From Acidobacteriota bacterium (GTDB lineage Bacteria > Acidobacteriota > Terriglobia > Bryobacterales > Bryobacteraceae): DNA of 64,000 nucleotides. This document shows positions 54,446 to 62,823 of this stretch, in pieces. The stretch spans positions 1 through 64,000 of the forward strand of contig JACTMJ010000031.1 in NCBI GenBank assembly GCA_014584705.1, written 5' to 3'. Position 1 is the stretch's first letter, and the number at the start of each line of letters is the position of its first letter. The notes below the pieces were generated by a model. The model was given only the letters and a program-made list of their open reading frames with translations, had not been told where the DNA came from and searched no databases. The translations under genes were made by a program, and so were the position numbers.

Positions 54446-55728
54446 ATGAGGAGACTGCAAGCTGTAATCTCAGAAGAGGTGCGGAGAGCGGATAACTATG
54501 AGCTAGAGGACTGGCCCAGGTTCCACTGGAGCGCCGAAACCATCCCGGCTCCCCTCGCCGTCGTGCGCGATCGCCAGACCTGTCTCATCCGGCACATGGA
54601 AACCTTGGGCTTCAACCTCCAGCAGGAATCTGTGCTCCAAACGCTGACCGCAGACGTTCTAAAGAGCAGCGAAATCGAAGGCGAGAAACTCGACGCTGCT
54701 CAGGTGCGGTCTTCCATCGCCCGCCGTCTCGGAATCGACATCGGCGCGCTGAAGGCTGCGGACCGGAGCGTCGAAGGCGTTGTCGAAATGATGCTGGATG
54801 CCACGAGCCACTTTGACCAGTCGCTGACCGCCAAGAGGCTTTTCGACTGGCACGCCGCGCTTTTCCCGACGGGTCGTAGCGGCATGATTGCCGTCTGAGT
54901 CTGGCGCGATGACAAGACCGGCCCGATGCAGGTCGTGTCCGGCCCACTGGGGAAGGAACACGCGCGCTATGAATCACCAAAGGCGAAGCTGCTCGACGCG
55001 GAAATGAATTCATTCCTCGCATGGTTCGAAGGCGACAAGCCCGACAACTAGGTCCTGGCGGCAGGCTTCGCCCATCTCTGGTTCGTCACCATCCACCCCT
55101 TCGATGGTGGCAACGGCCGTATCGCGCGCGCCATCGGGATATGGCACTCGCGCGCTCGGAGTATAGCCCGAAGCGCTTTTGCAGCATGTCGGTGCAAATC
55201 CGCCTTGAGCGTAACGCCGACTACAAGATCCTGGAACGCACCCAGAAAGGAACGATGGACGTCACGCCTTGGATGGAATGGTTCCTTGGCGGCCTAGGCC
55301 GCGCGATCGACGGCGCACTCGAAACCCTTGGAGCCGTGCTGGACAGAAAGCAGTTCTGGGACCGCTTCAAGGATATGAAGCTCAATGACCGGCGGATGAA
55401 GGTGATCAACCGGCTGGTCGATGGCTTCGAGGGCAATCTTGCGACCTCAAGGTACGCTGCGCTCGCGAAGTGCTTGCAGGACACCGCGCATCGGGACCTC
55501 ATGGATCTCATTGAGCGTCATGTTCTGGTCCAGAACGCCAAAGGCGGACGCAGCACCAGCTATTCGCTTGCGCCGAAGGAACAGTCAAGAACTTCGCGCG
55601 GTCATCATGATGCGGATGCCGATGATCATGATCATCATCGTCATCATGTTCGACATCATGGTCGTGATTGTGGTCATGGTGCTGGTCGTCGTCATCGCCG
55701 TCGTCAACGAATTGAAACCGGGCGCTGA
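54446..55728 (+). pseudogene. Decayed Fic-family (AMPylase-type) gene
   Basis: The frame encodes a DUF4172-like N-terminus (WPRFHWSAETIPAPL) with the inhibitory motif SSEIEGE. It is then interrupted by TGA (54896) and TAG (55049). The catalytic Fic motif HPFDGGNGR begins at 55094. A one-base deletion near 55135-55139 shifts the rest (MALARSEYSPKRFCSM...) into another frame to about 55728. Together the pieces make a full-length Fic protein, so it is a pseudogene by three lesions. Intact Fic proteins transfer AMP to target proteins. It is divergent from the HTH gene. Confidence 0.85.
55605..55710. repeat. Low-complexity ATC/ATG/GTC trinucleotide-rich tract
   Basis: The stretch is built mostly from short runs of ATC, ATG, CAT and GTC. 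In one frame it reads as His/Asp repeats, in another as an almost purely Ile/Met/Val run of about 30 residues. It lies at the end of the Fic pseudogene and in no recognisable domain. Confidence 0.6.
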
Positions 55729-55807
55729 CGCAACCCGCGCAAGGGATCGCCACCTGCAGGCCGAGACCCGCAATTCAGGGGCTCGGGGCGAAGCCTAGAG
55801 AGCCCGG

Positions 55808-55822
55808 TCCGGCAAAGCCGGA
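55808..55822 (-). terminator. Small hairpin after the integrase scar
   Basis: TCCGGC (55808-55813) and GCCGGA (55817-55822) are perfect arms around AAA. The hairpin lies 12 bases downstream of the stop of the integrase fragment on the minus strand and would be its terminator. Confidence 0.45.
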
Positions 55823-55834
55823 TGCGCCCGATCC

Positions 55835-56014
55835 TCAGGCCGTCTGCCTTTCCTTCCGCATAGGCTTCGACGGCCCCGCCTGCTTAACCTTCCCGAAAAT
55901 GTGGAAATTCTCCCAAGCATCCGCCGCCAGTTCATCCCGCCCCGGCAACGCGTGCGCATAGACCGCTGCTGTACGGTGCGGGTTCGCATGCCTCAGCCGC
56001 TTGGATGCGTCGGT
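55835..56014 (-). pseudogene. Remnant of a tyrosine-recombinase integrase (C-terminal end)
   Basis: About 59 codons read KRLRHANPHRTAAVYAHALP followed by GRDELAADAWENFHIFGKV and a TGA stop. This matches the C-terminal active-site block of phage/island integrases (LGHANP...VYAHAL, with the Tyr nucleophile and nearby His). Upstream of about 56014 the frame stops looking like an integrase, so the gene lacks its N-terminal and central parts. The reading frame is not explained by any other gene. The rest of the stretch 56015-56200 shows nothing recognisable. Confidence 0.7.
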
Positions 56015-56200
56015 TCGCGGAACGGACGTTGGGATGGGCTGATCCGGGCGGGTCTGATCCTCTTGGCAATGCCCGTTTCTGCGGGTTTCACTAGTGACTG
56101 GCAGTACTACTTTCTCGTCAGTGATTGCTTTCTAAATGAATTCCTTACGGGATGTAGCGGCGACGAATCCTGGAGACAATCAGCTTGGGCTGCGATTCGG

Positions 56201-57595
56201 CTACCAGCTGGTGAGCAACTGGCGGGTGCGCTTGTCGAAGAGGATGGGGTCCGTCTGCCGGAAATAGCGATCAATTTCGCGAGAGCCGATGTTCACCTTG
56301 GTTTGATCCCATTCGCAACTCGCGCAGGGGAGATCCGGGCTGGCCGGTTGGGCGGCGCGATGCATGTCGCCGCGATCCGGCGGGCCGGCAAAGAGTGCGC
56401 GGGCCTGCCGGTGCCGTGGCGAATTGAAAGGGTCGTCCGTCGCGGTATCGAACTGAGCGAACACCAGGTTGTTGGCAGGTGAGGGTGCGGCGCAGCAGGG
56501 CATCACTCGTCCGGTGGCGTCCATGACGAGATTCCGATAGAGCCAGTGGCAGGCATGATCGGATTGTGCCGCGGCCTCCTGTTCTGTTGGCCGATCCCAG
56601 GGCTGTTCGAAAGCGCGGCGAATCTGTTCGGCGTCGAGCGTGTAGGCGGTTTCACCCTGGTTCCCCCGCAAAATGCGGAGCGGCGTCCACGTGAGATGAA
56701 CGACCCGCGGCTTCACTTCGGCCGGTTGGATTGCCGGGTCATCCCAGGACACGTCGAACGGCTCGACCACGCGGAACTGGTCCACTCCCAGGCGGCGCGC
56801 CATTCGGAGCGCTTCCGGTATCTCGTGAACATTGTGCTGAAAAGCGAGGAGGTTCCAGGAAAGTACGGGCGTCACGCGCCCCATGCGACGTCGCGCATCT
56901 ACGAGCCGGCGGATATTCTCAAACACCAGGTCCAGCTGCCCACCGCGACGGAATCGTTCGTACACCGCCTGGGTGACGCCATCGATCGAGAGCACCATGA
57001 AATCGAGGCCCGAATCGACGCAGGCTTCCGCGTCGAACTGTCGCACGGAGAGGCTCGTTGAGAGCATGGCCTGCATCCGGTAACTCTTCGCGATCCGCAC
57101 GAGCGTGGGCGTGTTCCGGTTGAGCAGCGGTTCGCCATAGTCGCAGAAGTAGACGGCCACGGCGGTTGGGCCATAGCGTTCCATCAGCGCTCGAAACCGC
57201 GATTCCGCGAGAGTGCCATTCGGCCAAACGAAGCGTTCAGATGCTCCGGGACTTGAAGAATGGACGCAACCGGGGCATCCCAGTTGGCACATATTCGAAG
57301 GATCCACCACGAGCCCCACCGGGTTGGCGGCGAGATGGGTGTGCCTGGCGCGGAACTGCGTTTTCGCCAGGAGGATGTTCAGCGCCTTGAGCGTAAGCGC
57401 CTGGGACGAGGCTTCGTCGAAGCGATGGCGCAGCAGGCGGAAGAGCGGATCTTTGGCCGATTGCAATCGATCTATTGCGTCGCTGCACCGGTTTGACCCG
57501 CGGAGTTCCGCATCAAGCCGACGCAGCGCGGCATGCGCCGTATCGCTCCGATAGAGGGAAGCGGGCAGAACCCGATCCAGAAGTGTTTGCATCAT
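56201..57595 (-). CDS. Radical SAM protein with SPASM-type C-terminus
   Basis: The 464-residue protein has a radical SAM motif CQLGCPGC in DPSNMCQLGCPGCVHSS, a GG-E-like FCDYGEPLLNRN, and later Cys clusters (CHWLYRNLVMD, MPCCAAP, CASCEW) typical of SPASM auxiliary clusters. Such enzymes modify peptides or carry out sugar and cofactor chemistry; no peptide substrate gene is visible nearby. It is cytoplasmic and well formed. It lies between the integrase scar and the PLD-helicase gene on the opposite strand, so it may be native or part of the island. Confidence 0.75.
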   Translation of the reverse strand: MMQTLLDRVLPASLYRSDTAHAALRRLDAELRGSNRCSDAIDRLQSAKDPLFRLLRHRFDEASSQALTLKALNILLAKTQFRARHTHLAANPVGLVVDPSNMCQLGCPGCVHSSSPGASERFVWPNGTLAESRFRALMERYGPTAVAVYFCDYGEPLLNRNTPTLVRIAKSYRMQAMLSTSLSVRQFDAEACVDSGLDFMVLSIDGVTQAVYERFRRGGQLDLVFENIRRLVDARRRMGRVTPVLSWNLLAFQHNVHEIPEALRMARRLGVDQFRVVEPFDVSWDDPAIQPAEVKPRVVHLTWTPLRILRGNQGETAYTLDAEQIRRAFEQPWDRPTEQEAAAQSDHACHWLYRNLVMDATGRVMPCCAAPSPANNLVFAQFDTATDDPFNSPRHRQARALFAGPPDRGDMHRAAQPASPDLPCASCEWDQTKVNIGSREIDRYFRQTDPILFDKRTRQLLTSW

Positions 57596-57812
57596 TGGAT
57601 GTGCTTAGCCGAATCCCTCTCGTCATCGCGCCGTTTGAAAACAAGCAAGCGCCGGTCGCGCCTATCCTCACGATAGCGCAGCAGGAGGGAATTTCATTCC
57701 GTTGTGATGTCTCGTCTCGCGTGCCGTATCTTCTCGAAAAGAAGTCGGTTTCTAGCGGATGTGTGGATTGCTGATTCAGATGAGGAGTGCATACAATCGC
57801 TGATTAGACTGC

Positions 57813-60800
57813 ATGCAAGACGGGATCTATGACCAACTGGTTACCAGGCAATTGGAGCGATTGTTGCGCGAGATTGGTCGCGCAAAGTCTCAGATCGAAT
57901 CGTTAGAGGACGCTGAGCGACCGGAGTACCTGGCGCGCTATCTGGCACGGCAAGTTCGAGGAAAGTTGCGATCGTTTCCGAAGACTTCGGAAGGGGGAGA
58001 TCTCGATCGGAGGCAGGTCGAGTTCGTCAATCGGCTATTGTATGCGCTGGGTGATTCGGAAGAGCACGAACTCAGCGTGGATCCGGTAGTATCTCCCGCG
58101 CAAACGCTGAAAGCCATCTACAGAACGCCCACACCTCCTCCGCAGCCAAGCACGCCCTTATCCGGGAGCCACCTGATTCTTAACTCCGGTGCAGAGCCGA
58201 AGCTGGGCTTCGAATTGGAGCGCGAGATGCGCACCGCGGATCGTGTCCTGATGATCGTGAGTTTCCTTCAATGGAGAGGGTGGCAGCGATTGCGCGACGC
58301 GTTTGAAGACCTGGCCAGAATGGGAAAACCGGTAAGAATTCTCACGACCACCTATGTCGGAGCTTCTGACTACCGTGCCCTTGAAGCATTGTCACGACTG
58401 CCAAACGTCCAACTTCGAATTTCTCTCGATGGCCGGCGTCGCCGCTTGCACGCCAAGTCTTGGCTCTTTGAACGGGAGAACGGATTCTCGAGCGTTTACG
58501 TGGGCTCCGCCAACCTTTCAGCGCCAGCACTGGAAGACGGCATTGAATGGACTGTTAAGCTCAGCGAAGTAGACAGTGCACACATAGTAGAGCGCTTTCG
58601 AGGTGCGTTCGATTCGCTATGGGAGGATCCGGAGTTCGAGACATTCGATCCCGACGAGGAATCTTCTTGTCGCAAGGTGCGAGAGGCCTTGCGAACTGCG
58701 AGGGATTCTTTCGCCAGGAAGACGGAGGGGCTTGTTCCGTACTTTGATCTGCGCCCACACCCATATCAGCAGGCGACACTGGACCAACTGGAGGCGGAAA
58801 GGGTCGATCGGGGCTACAGGCGCAACTTGGTGGTGGCTCCCACGGGTACTGGCAAGACGCTGGTGGCTGCGTTCGACTATCAACGGCAGATAGGCAAAGA
58901 CGGCATACGCCCTCGCCTGCTATTTCTTGCCCATCGTGAGGAGATCCTCCGGCAAGCCAGAAGCACATTTCGCCATGTGCTGCGGGATGAGAGTTTCGGA
59001 GCCCTCTTGGCTGGCAGTGAGAAGCCCGCTGGTTACGAATTCTTGTTTGCCACCATCCAAAGCATGCAGTCGCAGGATCTGATCTCACGGTTGGGGCCGG
59101 ACTACTGGTGTTTCGTGGTGCTGGATGAAGCGCATCACGTCCCTGCTGAAAGCTATCGGGAGATGGTTGCGGCGCTGCGTCCGCACATCCTGCTCGGTCT
59201 CACGGCGACGCCTGAACGCACGGACGGCATAAGCATTCTGCCCTGGTTTGAGAACCGGATTTCCGATGAGATGAGGCTGTGGCATGCCATCGAACGTCAG
59301 TATCTGGTTCCGTTCGACTACTACGGTATCCACGATGGAACGGATCTCTCAACGCTTTCATGGTCCCGAGGCTCTTATCAGAGATCCGAACTCGATTTTG
59401 TCTACTTGAAGAATGAACGCAGAGCGAAGCTGGTGGTGCAGCAGTTCCGCAATATCTATGGTGACACCGCGAATGCGCGCGCACTTGGATTCTGTGTAAG
59501 TGTCGAGCACGCGGAATTCATGGCAAAAGTCTTCTGTGAGGCTGGAATACCGGCGGAGGCGCTCACCGGCAAGTCCTCCCAGGAGCAGCGCCAGGGAGCG
59601 CCAATGCGGCTGCGCAGGCGGGAGATCCATGTGCTCTTTACGGTGGATCTGTTCAATGAAGGCGTGGACATTCCAGAGATTGATTGCGTTCTATTTTTGC
59701 GCCCAACGGAAAGTGCGACGGTTTTCATCCAGCAGTTGGGGCGTGGTCTAAGGCTCGATCACGGGAAGACGAGTTGCCTGGTGTTGGACTTCATCGGGAA
59801 TCAACGGCGGGAGTTCCGTTTCGATCTGCGTTTTCACGCACTTTTCGGAGGGACTCGCCAGCAGGTTGTGCGGCAGTTGGAGACCGGAATCACCAATCTC
59901 CCCGGCAACTGCTTCTTTCGAATCGATGCGGAGTCGCGGGTAGCCATTCTTCGGAATCTGAAGGCACAGCTAACGGCAAACCGGCTCCACATGGTGCAGG
60001 AACTGCAAGCGTTGACTCAAGAGTTGGGGCGCATTCCTTCGATGGATTTGTATCTCCAAGAAACGCAATTCGATCTGGAGGATCTGTATAAGGACTCGGT
60101 GGGAGGCTGGACCCGGTTGCTTCATGATGGCGGCTTGCTTCGCAGGCCAATAGAAGAGCAGTGCCTATCGTTTACGAAGAGATTCCGCAACCTGTTGCAC
60201 ATGGACTGTCTTGACCGCATGCGGCTCTATGAAGCAGCTGTGCAGCCCGGCTATGTGCCCCGCGACATCTCGATTGAGGATCAACGATCGCTCGCTATGT
60301 TGACGCATCGCGTCCTCCAGACCGCAACACGAAACGCAGAATGCACATGGGATACCGTTCCCGAATATCTGAGACGATCCGTTATAGAGCGGGAGGAGTT
60401 CATTGAGCTCCTTCAGGCCCTGCGATCACGGGTGCGAGTACACCTCGACGAACGTCCGTTTCGCGAAGGGTGGCCGCTCGTCCTGCATCGCACGTATACC
60501 CGCGACGAGATCTTGTTTGCAACCGGGTATAGAACGATTGACAGCCCAAGAGAATGCAGGGAAGGACGATTGCTGTTGCCGGGGCAAAACACGGAGATAT
60601 TCTTCGTGACCCTCGCAAAGACGGAAAAGCATTTCTCGCCGACGACGCGATACGAAGATTACGCCATCAGCCCCAAACGATTCCACTGGCAATCGCAAAG
60701 TACAACGTCCCCGACGTCGGAGACCGGACGGCGCTATCGGGAGCAGCATTCGAATCGAATGCAGTTTCTGCTCTTCGTGCGAGTCTCCCAACGGGATGCT

Positions 60801-60929
60801 TTCGTATTTCTAGGACCGCTGAACTATTTGAGCCATACAGGTTCCCGCCCAATGAGCATCACGTGGGAATTGGAGACCGCCATGCCTGCCGGGTTCTATG
60901 AGGTCTGTGCAGCCCTTCGGGCTGCTTGA
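57813..60929 (+). CDS. PLD-type nuclease / SF2 helicase with DUF3427-like C-terminus
   Basis: The 1038-residue protein combines a helical N-terminus and a phospholipase-D-like domain (about residues 120-275) with HxK (His213, Lys215) and GSxN (Ser232, Asn234). A DEAD/DEAH-type helicase follows (Walker A PTGTGKT at 343-349, LDEAHH 437-442, LTATPERTDG, QQLGRGLRLD). The C-terminal third resembles DUF3427-type regions of restriction-like helicases. Two sampled 60-base lines gave about 50% GC, versus 70% in a sampled line of a native gene, hinting at transfer. Proteins of this build are often defence factors that unwind and cut foreign DNA; this role is inferred. No clear Shine-Dalgarno precedes the ATG. 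Confidence 0.82.
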   Translation: MQDGIYDQLVTRQLERLLREIGRAKSQIESLEDAERPEYLARYLARQVRGKLRSFPKTSEGGDLDRRQVEFVNRLLYALGDSEEHELSVDPVVSPAQTLKAIYRTPTPPPQPSTPLSGSHLILNSGAEPKLGFELEREMRTADRVLMIVSFLQWRGWQRLRDAFEDLARMGKPVRILTTTYVGASDYRALEALSRLPNVQLRISLDGRRRRLHAKSWLFERENGFSSVYVGSANLSAPALEDGIEWTVKLSEVDSAHIVERFRGAFDSLWEDPEFETFDPDEESSCRKVREALRTARDSFARKTEGLVPYFDLRPHPYQQATLDQLEAERVDRGYRRNLVVAPTGTGKTLVAAFDYQRQIGKDGIRPRLLFLAHREEILRQARSTFRHVLRDESFGALLAGSEKPAGYEFLFATIQSMQSQDLISRLGPDYWCFVVLDEAHHVPAESYREMVAALRPHILLGLTATPERTDGISILPWFENRISDEMRLWHAIERQYLVPFDYYGIHDGTDLSTLSWSRGSYQRSELDFVYLKNERRAKLVVQQFRNIYGDTANARALGFCVSVEHAEFMAKVFCEAGIPAEALTGKSSQEQRQGAPMRLRRREIHVLFTVDLFNEGVDIPEIDCVLFLRPTESATVFIQQLGRGLRLDHGKTSCLVLDFIGNQRREFRFDLRFHALFGGTRQQVVRQLETGITNLPGNCFFRIDAESRVAILRNLKAQLTANRLHMVQELQALTQELGRIPSMDLYLQETQFDLEDLYKDSVGGWTRLLHDGGLLRRPIEEQCLSFTKRFRNLLHMDCLDRMRLYEAAVQPGYVPRDISIEDQRSLAMLTHRVLQTATRNAECTWDTVPEYLRRSVIEREEFIELLQALRSRVRVHLDERPFREGWPLVLHRTYTRDEILFATGYRTIDSPRECREGRLLLPGQNTEIFFVTLAKTEKHFSPTTRYEDYAISPKRFHWQSQSTTSPTSETGRRYREQHSNRMQFLLFVRVSQRDAFVFLGPLNYLSHTGSRPMSITWELETAMPAGFYEVCAALRAA

Positions 60930-61031
60930 CCTGGCGAGACATGATTCGCGCGTCACCGCTTTGGGGGTATGCTGAAAAAGGTACGCACACGCCGGCGCAG
61001 TTGGAGATGGCCACGTATTGAGGAGTTAGAG

Positions 61032-62096
61032 ATGGTAATATCTCGAAATAACCTGATTGTCTTTCTTGCCGTGATGGCGTTCCTCATGATCACATCCGGT
61101 TGTGCGCATCAGGCGTCGGAACCGGATGTCGAGATTGAGCCGGCGCGGCTGGCTATGTTCACGCCCCTGCCGGCTTTCGCGCCGGTGGAGGCGGGGAGTA
61201 CCGAGGAGCGCCAGATCGCGCTCGGGCGCATGCTCTATTTTGATCCGCGTCTTTCGCGCAACCAGCAGATCTCGTGCAACACGTGCCACCAGTTGAATCG
61301 CTACGGGGTGGACAACGAGCCCACATCTCCAGGACACCAGGGCGAGCGCGGCACACGGAACTCTCCCACCGTCTTCAATGCGGGATTTCATTTCGTTCAA
61401 TTCTGGGATGGCCGGGCCAAGAACCTCGCGGAGCAGGCAAAGGGGCCGATCCTGAACCCTGTCGAAATGGCCATGCCTTCCGCCGAGCAGGTGGTGGCCG
61501 TGCTCAAGACCATTCCGGGATACGCCGAGGAGTTCCGCGCAGCGTTCCCCAGAGAAAAGAATCCGCTCAGCTATGACAATGTGGCAAAGGCGATCGGCGT
61601 GTTCGAGGAGAGGCTGGTGACACCGGCGCCGTGGGACCGCTTCCTGCGGGGAGACCAGAACGCTCTCGATCATCGGGCCAAAGCAGGATTCCTCGCGTTC
61701 ACGGAGGCTGGTTGCCAAGCTTGCCACGCCGGCGCCTTACTCGGCGGGAACCTCTATCAGAAGCTAGGAAGCGTGGTGCCGTACCCGGATCAATCCGACG
61801 CCGGCCGATTCGAGTTCACCAAGGAAGAAGCAGACCGGATGTTCTTCAAGGTGCCGTCCTTGCGCAACATCGAGAAGACCGGCCCCTACTATCACAACGG
61901 CAAAGTGGCCACGCTCGAGGAAGCAATCCGCCTGATGGGGAAGCATCAGTTGGGGCGGGAGTTGAGCGGAGAGCAAGTGGATTCGATCGCGCACTGGATG
62001 AAATCTCTCACCGGAGAAATTTCCGAGGAGTACACGCGAGAACCGAAACTTCCGGAATCGTCAGCCGCGACCCCCAAACCCGATCCAGGCGCATAG
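61032..62096 (+). CDS. Di-haem cytochrome c peroxidase family lipoprotein
   Basis: The 354-residue protein has a lipobox (TSGC, Cys24) and two haem-binding motifs, CNTCH (Cys82-His86) and CQACH (Cys228-His232). Family segments include LGRMLYFDPRLSRNQQISC, NSPTVFNAGFHFVQFWDGRAKNLAEQA, and VPSLRNIEKTGPYYHNGKVATLEEAIRLM. These enzymes reduce peroxide (or act in MauG-like oxidations) in the periplasm. AGGAG lies seven bases upstream of the ATG. A GGAGGC/GCCTCC hairpin (62104-62120) follows the stop. Confidence 0.93.
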   Translation: MVISRNNLIVFLAVMAFLMITSGCAHQASEPDVEIEPARLAMFTPLPAFAPVEAGSTEERQIALGRMLYFDPRLSRNQQISCNTCHQLNRYGVDNEPTSPGHQGERGTRNSPTVFNAGFHFVQFWDGRAKNLAEQAKGPILNPVEMAMPSAEQVVAVLKTIPGYAEEFRAAFPREKNPLSYDNVAKAIGVFEERLVTPAPWDRFLRGDQNALDHRAKAGFLAFTEAGCQACHAGALLGGNLYQKLGSVVPYPDQSDAGRFEFTKEEADRMFFKVPSLRNIEKTGPYYHNGKVATLEEAIRLMGKHQLGRELSGEQVDSIAHWMKSLTGEISEEYTREPKLPESSAATPKPDPGA

Positions 62097-62103
62097 CGGG
62101 CCG

Positions 62104-62120
62104 GGAGGCAGTGAGCCTCC
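62104..62120 (+). terminator. Hairpin after the cytochrome peroxidase gene
   Basis: GGAGGC (62104-62109) and GCCTCC (62115-62120) form a 6-bp stem with a five-base loop, eight bases after the stop. No T-run follows. Confidence 0.4.
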
Positions 62121-62217
62121 GGTGGGGTCCCGTAGGTCCAGCGGCCGATGCGCCGAGTGCGGAAGAAAGTGCAGGGCGTCGCCGAATGGACCAACGAACG
62201 CCCTGTTTCCTCCAAAG

Positions 62218-62616
62218 TCAGGCGCCTACCGGACTTTCCTCTTCTGTTTGATTGGTCTCCGCGCAGGCAGATCCGGGGCAATCCTCCGCTGTGTACAATT
62301 GGCGGAGTTCACAGACGCCGTCGCCGGCTGTTTGGAGGAAGTAGAGTACGTGCTGAATCGCCTCTTCCCTCGATTCGGCCTGGATGATTGCGAGGCCGCC
62401 GATGAGTTCGGACTCCACGAACGGGCCATTGGTGACAGTGACCTTGTCCCCCGCACGGCGGACGCGGGCACCAAACTTGCTGGACATGCATCCCTGGACA
62501 TCCAGCAGGTAGCCGGCCTTCATCCCTTCTTCCACGAGTTTCCCCATTCGCTCCATCTCGTCGATGGAGGGGGGTGTGCTGCTTTCCGCATGCGAAAAGA
62601 CGCTGAGAAATTTCAT
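62218..62616 (-). CDS. YciI-like (DGPF-type) protein
   Basis: The 132-residue protein starts MKFLSVFSHAESS and has the YCII/DGPF fold: EEGMKAGYLLDVQGC, VTVTNGPFVESELIGGLAIIQAESREEAIQHVLYFLQ. The DGPF core reads NGPF here. Members are thought to bind small molecules or act as enzymes near ECF sigma factors; no sigma gene is visible. AGAGGG precedes the ATG. It converges on the peroxidase gene. Confidence 0.85.
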   Translation of the reverse strand: MKFLSVFSHAESSTPPSIDEMERMGKLVEEGMKAGYLLDVQGCMSSKFGARVRRAGDKVTVTNGPFVESELIGGLAIIQAESREEAIQHVLYFLQTAGDGVCELRQLYTAEDCPGSACAETNQTEEESPVGA

Positions 62617-62823
62617 CTTGTTTCCCTCTGGGTTTGGATTTGAGCAAGCCTTCGCCAGGAGCGATGCGCTTCTGCAAGATAGTCGAAGCTGTTGCGGGGA
62701 AGTCGACAAAATCGACACGATTCTTGTTCGAAACTGGTTTTGCGCTCAGCGCTGGACACGATGGAGCCTTGACGGCGTCCAATTCGCGGACTCGGCGAAT
62801 CCCGAATGCCGGGTTACCACGGC

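Noticed and set aside
57475-57774. Short plus-strand frame ending near 57774
   Set aside because: It begins inside the radical SAM gene on the opposite strand and has no recognisable motif or Shine-Dalgarno site.
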